Positions 6,866 through 10,430 of a stretch of DNA of 10,430 bases are shown piece by piece; position 1 is the stretch's first letter; the number at the start of each line of letters is the position of its first letter. The notes beneath the pieces are model-generated. The model searched no databases. It was not told the DNA's origin and saw nothing but the letters and a program-made list of their open reading frames with translations. Position numbers and translations under genes: made by a program. The DNA comes from an uncultured Lachnospiraceae bacterium (GTDB lineage: Bacteria > Bacillota > Clostridia > Lachnospirales > Lachnospiraceae). The stretch spans positions 1 to 10,430 of the forward strand of contig CAMWWJ010000101.1 in assembly GCA_947177925.1 (NCBI GenBank), written 5' to 3'.

Positions 6866-8142
6866 TTTTCCTTCGCCTCGTCAATCGCTTTTCCAATGTC
6901 GCTTCGCATATACTTGTTCTCAAAAGAAATCCATTCTGTTGCTTTATAAGCATTGTCTCTTGCTTCTTTCAGATCCGCTCCCTTTGCCGTTACTCCAAGG
7001 ACACGGCCTCCATTTGTAACAATGCCTGCTTCCGTCTGCTTCGTTCCCGCATGGAATACATAGTAGCCTTCTTTATCCTGAAATGCATCCAGACCTTCAA
7101 TCAAAAATCCTTTTTCATAAGAAACTGGATACCCCTCTGAAGCTAACACCACGCAGACAGCCGCATTGTCCTCAAACTGTAAATCCACCTGATCCAGCGT
7201 GCCGTCAATACAGGCATTCACGACTTCAATCAAGTCATTTTTCATTCTTGGGAGCACTACCTGCGCCTCCGGATCTCCAAATCTGGCATTATATTCCAAT
7301 ACTTTCGGTCCTTTATCGGTCAGCATCAGGCCAAAGAAAATAATTCCTTTAAACTCCCTTCCTTCCGCTGCCATGGCATCCACCGTTGCCTGATAAATAT
7401 GTTCTTTACAGAAATCATCCACTTCCTTTGTATAGAAAGGACTTGGGGAAAAAGTTCCCATGCCTCCGGTATTTAATCCTTGGTCTCCATCCTTTGCACG
7501 TTTGTGGTCCTGGGCGGAGGTCATGGTCTTGATTGTCTTACCGTCTACAAAGGAAAGAACAGAAACCTCTCTTCCCACCATGAATTCTTCAATTACCATA
7601 CGATTTCCTGCACTTCCAAACTGCTTATCAAGCATAATGGATTTCACCCCATCCTTTGCTTCTTCAAGGGTGTTGCAAATAAGCACTCCTTTTCCAAGGG
7701 CAAGTCCGTCTGCTTTTAATACAATGGGAAATTGAGCTTTTTCCAGATATGCCAGCGCTTCCTCATAATTATCAAAGTTTTCATAGGCTGCCGTAGGGAT
7801 ATGATATTTTTTCATCAAGTCCTTTGAAAATGCCTTGCTTCCTTCCAGAATCGCTGCATTTTTCCTTGGTCCGAATGCCCGAAGTCCTGCTGCCTCCAAT
7901 TGGTCAATCAGCCCCCCCACTAAGGGATCATCCATGCCTACAATGGTCAGATCCACTGCTTTTTCCTTTGCAAAAGCAACGATCTTGTCAAATTCCATGG
8001 CTCCTATAGGAACACATTCCGCAATCTGCCCGATTCCCGCATTGCCCGGCGCACAGTAAATCTGATCCACCTCTTTGCTTTTCGCCACGCTTGCCGCAAT
8101 GGCATGTTCTCTTCCTCCGCTGCCTACAATTAAAACTTTCAT
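6862..8142 (-). CDS. purD: Phosphoribosylamine-glycine ligase (GAR synthetase)
   Basis: PurD joins glycine to phosphoribosylamine using ATP, the second step of de novo purine synthesis. The 426 residues match the family length. The N-terminal domain shows GSGGREHA (7-14) and APGNAG (31-36). The ATP-grasp core shows VLKADGLALGKGV (141-153), the QDHKRAKDGDQGLNTGGMG stretch (211-229) and the signature RFGDPEAQ (287-294). The C-terminal domain has HAGT and NGGRVLGVTA. The ATG follows an AGGAGG ribosome site. It lies 51 bases after purN in the same reading frame, separated only by the purN stop codon. Its own stop overlaps the TTG of the next gene. Confidence 0.98.
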   Translation of the reverse strand: MKVLIVGSGGREHAIAASVAKSKEVDQIYCAPGNAGIGQIAECVPIGAMEFDKIVAFAKEKAVDLTIVGMDDPLVGGLIDQLEAAGLRAFGPRKNAAILEGSKAFSKDLMKKYHIPTAAYENFDNYEEALAYLEKAQFPIVLKADGLALGKGVLICNTLEEAKDGVKSIMLDKQFGSAGNRMVIEEFMVGREVSVLSFVDGKTIKTMTSAQDHKRAKDGDQGLNTGGMGTFSPSPFYTKEVDDFCKEHIYQATVDAMAAEGREFKGIIFFGLMLTDKGPKVLEYNARFGDPEAQVVLPRMKNDLIEVVNACIDGTLDQVDLQFEDNAAVCVVLASEGYPVSYEKGFLIEGLDAFQDKEGYYVFHAGTKQTEAGIVTNGGRVLGVTAKGADLKEARDNAYKATEWISFENKYMRSDIGKAIDEAKEN

Positions 8143-8193
8143 GTCTCTCCTCCTGTTAAATGCCTGGATTTCAATGATGTAGAACGCATATTT

Positions 8194-8826
8194 TTATTTC
8201 TGGTGCAAAATACGCACCCTGTTATCTTCTACGGTAACTTCTCCTGCCGCAATCAGACTGATTGCCTCCGGCAGAATCACCCATTCCGCTTCTTCCATGA
8301 CTCTTTGCTGAAGCTCCTTAGGCGTATCCTCCGGCCTTACTTCCACTGCCTTTTGCAGAATAATCGGCCCGGTATCTGTTCCCTTATCCACAAAGTGCAC
8401 AGTGGCTCCGGTAATCCTGACTCCCCTTTTCAAAGCTCCTTCATGAACCTTTAAACCATAATAGCCCACTCCGCAAAAGGAAGGAATCAGGGACGGATGG
8501 ATATTGATGATACGATTTTCATACTTTTCAATCATCTTTTCCGGTATTGTCACCAAAAAGCCTGCCAGCACAATCAAATCCGGATTCCATTCATCCATTT
8601 TGGCAAGGAATGCCTGATGGAACTCCTCTCTGCTTTCATAATCCTTTGGGGAAATACAAATCCCTTCCACTCCTGCCTGCTTTGCCCGTTCTAAGGCATA
8701 GGCATTTTTGTTGTTGCTGATAACACCGATGATCTCTGTGTTTTCTATTTTCTTTTCCCGGATACCGTCAATAATCGCCTGTAAATTGGTGCCGCCGCCG
8801 GATACACATACTACGATTTTCAGCAT
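8194..8826 (-). CDS. purN: Phosphoribosylglycinamide formyltransferase (GART)
   Basis: PurN transfers a formyl group from 10-formyltetrahydrofolate to GAR, giving FGAR. The 210 residues are typical of the short bacterial enzyme. The N-terminal nucleotide site reads VSGGGTNLQAII (8-19). The catalytic residues of the family are present: N108 and H110 in NIHPSLIPS, and D151 in DKGTDTGPII. The segment SFCGVGYYGLKVHEGAL is a variant of the usual loop and appears intact. The start ATG overlaps the end of purM (the purM stop ends four bases into purN), with an AAAGGAG ribosome site 7 bases upstream, so translation is likely coupled. Confidence 0.98.
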   Translation of the reverse strand: MLKIVVCVSGGGTNLQAIIDGIREKKIENTEIIGVISNNKNAYALERAKQAGVEGICISPKDYESREEFHQAFLAKMDEWNPDLIVLAGFLVTIPEKMIEKYENRIINIHPSLIPSFCGVGYYGLKVHEGALKRGVRITGATVHFVDKGTDTGPIILQKAVEVRPEDTPKELQQRVMEEAEWVILPEAISLIAAGEVTVEDNRVRILHQK

Positions 8827-9845
8827 AGGACAACTCCTTTTTCTCCGGCTTCAATCTCACCTACCACATAGCAGGTTTCTCCTGCTGCTTTTATGGCCTC
8901 CATGGTCTGTTCTACATGCTCCTTATCCACTGCTACCATCATGCCGATTCCCATGTTATAAGTATTGTACATCATATCTTCTGCTATATTGCCTTCTCTT
9001 TGAAGCATTTTAAAAATAGCCGGCACTTCATAGCTGTCTTTTCTTACTACTGCTTTCACGCCTTCCGGCAGCATTCTTGGAATATTTTCATAGAAGCCGC
9101 CACCGGTAATGTGGCTGCATGCCTTTATGATAACTCCTGCTTCTTTTATGGATTTCAATGCCTTTACATAAATTTTCGTAGGTGCTAAAAGCGCCTCTCC
9201 CAATGTGGTGCCCAGCTCCTCATGATAGGAAGCTAAATTTTCCTTTGTCATTTCAAACACCTTACGGACTAAAGAAAATCCGTTGCTATGTACTCCTGAG
9301 CTGGCAATGCCGATCAGCACGTCCCCCGGCTTTAGCTCCCTGCCGTTTATCAAATCCTTTTCATCTACGATTCCTACCGCAAAACCTGCCAGATCGTATT
9401 CATCCTCTGGATAAAAGCCCGGCATTTCCGCTGTTTCTCCGCCAATCAGCGCTGCGCCCGACTGTTTGCATCCCTCCGCCACTCCGGAAACAATGGTGGC
9501 AATTTTTTCCGGCACATTCTTGCCACATGCAATATAGTCCAGAAAGAATAAAGGCTCCCCGCCTGCACATGCAATATCGTTGACGCACATTGCCACACAG
9601 TCAATACCGATGGTATCATGCTTATCCATCAAAAAGGCAAGCTTCAGCTTTGTACCCACTCCGTCCGTACCGGATACCAGCGTTGGTTTTTCCATTGATT
9701 TAAAGGCTTCCATGGAAAAGGCTCCCGAAAAGCCTCCAATCCCGCCTAGCACTTCCTTCCTCATAGTCTCCTGCACATGCTTTTTCATCAGCTCTACTGA
9801 TTTGTATCCCGCTTCAATATCCACGCCTGCTTTTTTGTAATCCAT
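8820..9845 (-). CDS. purM: Phosphoribosylformylglycinamidine cyclo-ligase (AIR synthetase)
   Basis: PurM closes the imidazole ring of FGAM with ATP to give AIR. I choose the ATG at 9845, giving 341 residues (MDYKKAGVDIEAG), the usual family start and length, with the ribosome site GGTGAGGA at 9861-9854. A longer in-frame start at 9908 would add 21 lysine- and arginine-rich residues, lacks a ribosome site and falls in the leader hairpin. Motifs are SGTDGVGTK (58-66), NDIACAGGEPLFFLDY (89-104), GGETAEMPGFY (135-145), SSGVHSNGFSLVR (182-194), HITGGGFYENIPR (245-257) and YNMGIGM (296-302). This is the first visible gene of the operon purM-purN-purD-zinc-ribbon, with its own predicted promoter at 9962-9990. 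Confidence 0.97.
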   Translation of the reverse strand: MDYKKAGVDIEAGYKSVELMKKHVQETMRKEVLGGIGGFSGAFSMEAFKSMEKPTLVSGTDGVGTKLKLAFLMDKHDTIGIDCVAMCVNDIACAGGEPLFFLDYIACGKNVPEKIATIVSGVAEGCKQSGAALIGGETAEMPGFYPEDEYDLAGFAVGIVDEKDLINGRELKPGDVLIGIASSGVHSNGFSLVRKVFEMTKENLASYHEELGTTLGEALLAPTKIYVKALKSIKEAGVIIKACSHITGGGFYENIPRMLPEGVKAVVRKDSYEVPAIFKMLQREGNIAEDMMYNTYNMGIGMMVAVDKEHVEQTMEAIKAAGETCYVVGEIEAGEKGVVLC

Positions 9846-9896
9846 GCTTCTTTTCCTCACCTTTCCCCGACTGTTGTCTTGGAATATTTGTTTTTT

Positions 9897-9958
9897 CGGC
9901 TTTTCCATGGAAAGCCGTTATATTGCTTCCGGTAATTTGGGCGGCTTTTTTTCTGCCG
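9897..9958 (-). promoter_or_regulatory. purM leader with alternative complementary segments (possible attenuator)
   Basis: In the transcript direction four segments occur in order: CGGC (9958-9955), AAAAGCCG (9949-9942), CGGCTTT (9917-9911) and AAAAGCCG (9904-9897). Segment 1 can pair with 2 and 3 with 4, or 2 can pair with 3 over 7 bases, so the pairings exclude each other. The 3:4 hairpin has a 7-bp stem and a 7-base loop containing CCATGG. No T-run follows, so a simple terminator is unlikely. I do not recognise a purine, PRPP or tetrahydrofolate riboswitch core here, nor a PurBox. Confidence 0.4.
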
Positions 9959-9961
9959 TTT

Positions 9962-9990
9962 TATATACCGGGATAAAACCTTATGGGCAA
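9962..9990 (-). promoter_or_regulatory. Probable promoter of the purM operon
   Basis: A -35 TTGCCC (9990-9985) and a -10 TATATA (9967-9962) are 17 bases apart. Each matches the consensus at four of six positions, and TATAAA overlaps as an alternative -10. Transcription would start near 9955, leaving a leader of about 110 bases before purM. The promoter could instead be internal, if further pur genes lie upstream of the window. Confidence 0.5.
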
Positions 9991-9991
9991 T

Positions 9992-10005
9992 TCTAGTTTA
10001 CTAGA
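9992..10005. promoter_or_regulatory. Palindrome next to the purM -35, possible operator
   Basis: Six-base arms TCTAGT and ACTAGA flank a 2-base centre, immediately upstream of the predicted -35 element. It contains CTAG twice. The position fits an operator or activator site, but no known purine regulator motif is recognised. Confidence 0.35.
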
Positions 10006-10057
10006 TTTTAGTTTTTCTGTCCAGCATAATTTCCGAAGGGGGTTTTGATGGGGGGAC

Positions 10058-10205
10058 GTAGGAGGCGGCAGGGCATAGAGAAGTCTTAGGGGCACGCTCT
10101 CGCTCTGCAAAGACGCAGCGGTACTAACGCACCAAAATACGGTGCGTAAGTGCCGGCGACTTTGCCAAGGCCTCTAAGACTTCTCTATGCCCTGCCGCCT
10201 CCTAC
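10058..10205 (+). repeat. Complete copy of a palindromic, hairpin-forming repeat (copy 1)
   Basis: The outer arms 10058-10089 and 10174-10205 are perfectly complementary over 32 bp, and pairing continues for four more pairs (10090-10093 with 10170-10173, one G-T wobble). After an internal loop the fold resumes with 10107-10116 against 10156-10165 (one A-A mismatch), a 2-base bulge, then a 15-bp apical arm 10119-10133 against 10141-10155 around the loop AAAATAC. Nearly the whole 148 bases therefore form one rod. Orientation is set by the asymmetric loop and a shared 3' flank (CTACTG, then CGAAA and GCC). No coding frame, target-site duplication or T-run is evident. I do not recognise it as a named RNA family or insertion element. 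Confidence 0.8.
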
Positions 10206-10337
10206 TGTGTATCGAAATGCCTTCGGTTGCTTATGCTTAAAAAAGCTGATTCTATTACTATAAACCGACAAGCTTTTGAAGTGTATAGAAGACACATTCC
10301 AAGGCACTACTTAAGCACTGGGGCCTTTCGGTAGCCA
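10206..10337. other. Spacer between the two repeat copies, no gene seen
   Basis: This AT-richer stretch has no convincing reading frame or promoter. About 20-30 bases at each end resemble one another when read outward from each copy (CGAAA, GCC and TGCTTA shared), so the repeated unit probably extends past its arms. A loose inverted repeat AAAAGCT/AGCTTTT with a 24-base centre lies around 10241-10278. Confidence 0.45.
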
Positions 10338-10430
10338 GTAGGGGCGGGCAGCGCCGGCGGATAGAAAAGTCTTGTGGGCCTTGATGAAGGCGCCGGTCCT
10401 TATGCACCGTATTTTGGTGCATTAGTACCG
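10338..10430 (-). repeat. Second copy of the palindromic repeat, opposite orientation, cut by window end (copy 2)
   Basis: Read on the minus strand this matches copy 1 through the apical hairpin, the stretch around CAAGGCC, the AAGACTT-TCTAT arm segment and the CTACTG flank. The apical arms are 10416-10430 and 10394-10408 around the same loop AAAATAC (10415-10409). One pair that is C-G in copy 1 (10128/10146) is T-A here (both sides changed), and a T-G wobble in copy 1 is T-A here. The 3' arm is about six bases longer and differs in sequence from copy 1. The 5' half lies beyond 10430. Confidence 0.75.

Noticed and set aside
9846..9908. N-terminal extension of PurM starting at the ATG at 9908
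   Set aside because: It lacks a ribosome site, adds 21 basic residues not typical of PurM, and lies in the leader hairpin. The ATG at 9845 has a good GGTGAGGA site and gives the normal length.
9909..10057. Purine, PRPP or tetrahydrofolate riboswitch upstream of purM
   Set aside because: I looked on the minus strand for the conserved cores of these classes and found none.
10036..10067. G-quadruplex in the G-rich flank of copy 1
   Set aside because: Only two runs of three or more G are present; the remaining runs are GG, so a stable four-stranded structure is not well supported.
10048..10089. Short plus-strand frame reading MGGRRRRQGIEKS
   Set aside because: It has only 13 codons, no ribosome site, and its sequence is explained by the G-rich left arm of the palindromic repeat.
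10058..10430. CRISPR array or rho-independent terminator
   Set aside because: There are only two copies, in opposite orientation, with no regular spacers, and no T-run follows the long hairpin on either strand.

Overview
This window looks like chromosomal DNA from a low-to-mid-GC Firmicute of class Clostridia, most likely Lachnospiraceae. That is inferred from protein wording (RadA, ClpC, PurD, PurN), strong GGAGG-type ribosome sites, TTGACA/TATAAT-type promoters and the clpC neighbourhood. Every convincing gene lies on the minus strand, so transcription runs from the right end (10430) to the left end (1).

Right to left, 9846-10430 is a gene-free stretch of about 585 bases. It holds the purM promoter and leader, and two copies in opposite orientation of an imperfectly palindromic repeat. 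Copy 1 (10058-10205) is complete and can fold into one long hairpin with 32-bp perfect outer arms. Copy 2 (from 10338) is cut by the window end. The two copies share a 15-bp apical stem in which a base pair has changed on both sides.

Next comes a purine operon: purM, purN, purD and a small zinc-ribbon/helix-turn-helix gene, all overlapping or closely spaced, closed by a strong intrinsic terminator (6350-6385). PurD makes GAR, PurN formylates it, and PurM acts two steps later (FGAM to AIR) after a PurL step that is not in the window.

A separately promoted gene (4675-6183) encodes a membrane-anchored protein with a signal peptide, a cadherin-like beta-sandwich domain, one transmembrane helix and a charged cytoplasmic tail. 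Its function is unknown.

Then follows a two-gene operon of a short GntR-family (YtrA-like) regulator and the AAA+ unfoldase gene clpC. A perfect 8-bp inverted repeat covers the -10 region of its promoter, suggesting autoregulation. The ctsR, mcsA and mcsB genes that accompany clpC in many Firmicutes are absent here. At the left end a promoter drives a 137-codon gene of unknown function and radA, which runs off the window with about 35 codons missing.

The most unusual part is the structured repeat pair at the right edge. The rest is mostly housekeeping, with several smaller regulatory oddities listed as findings.
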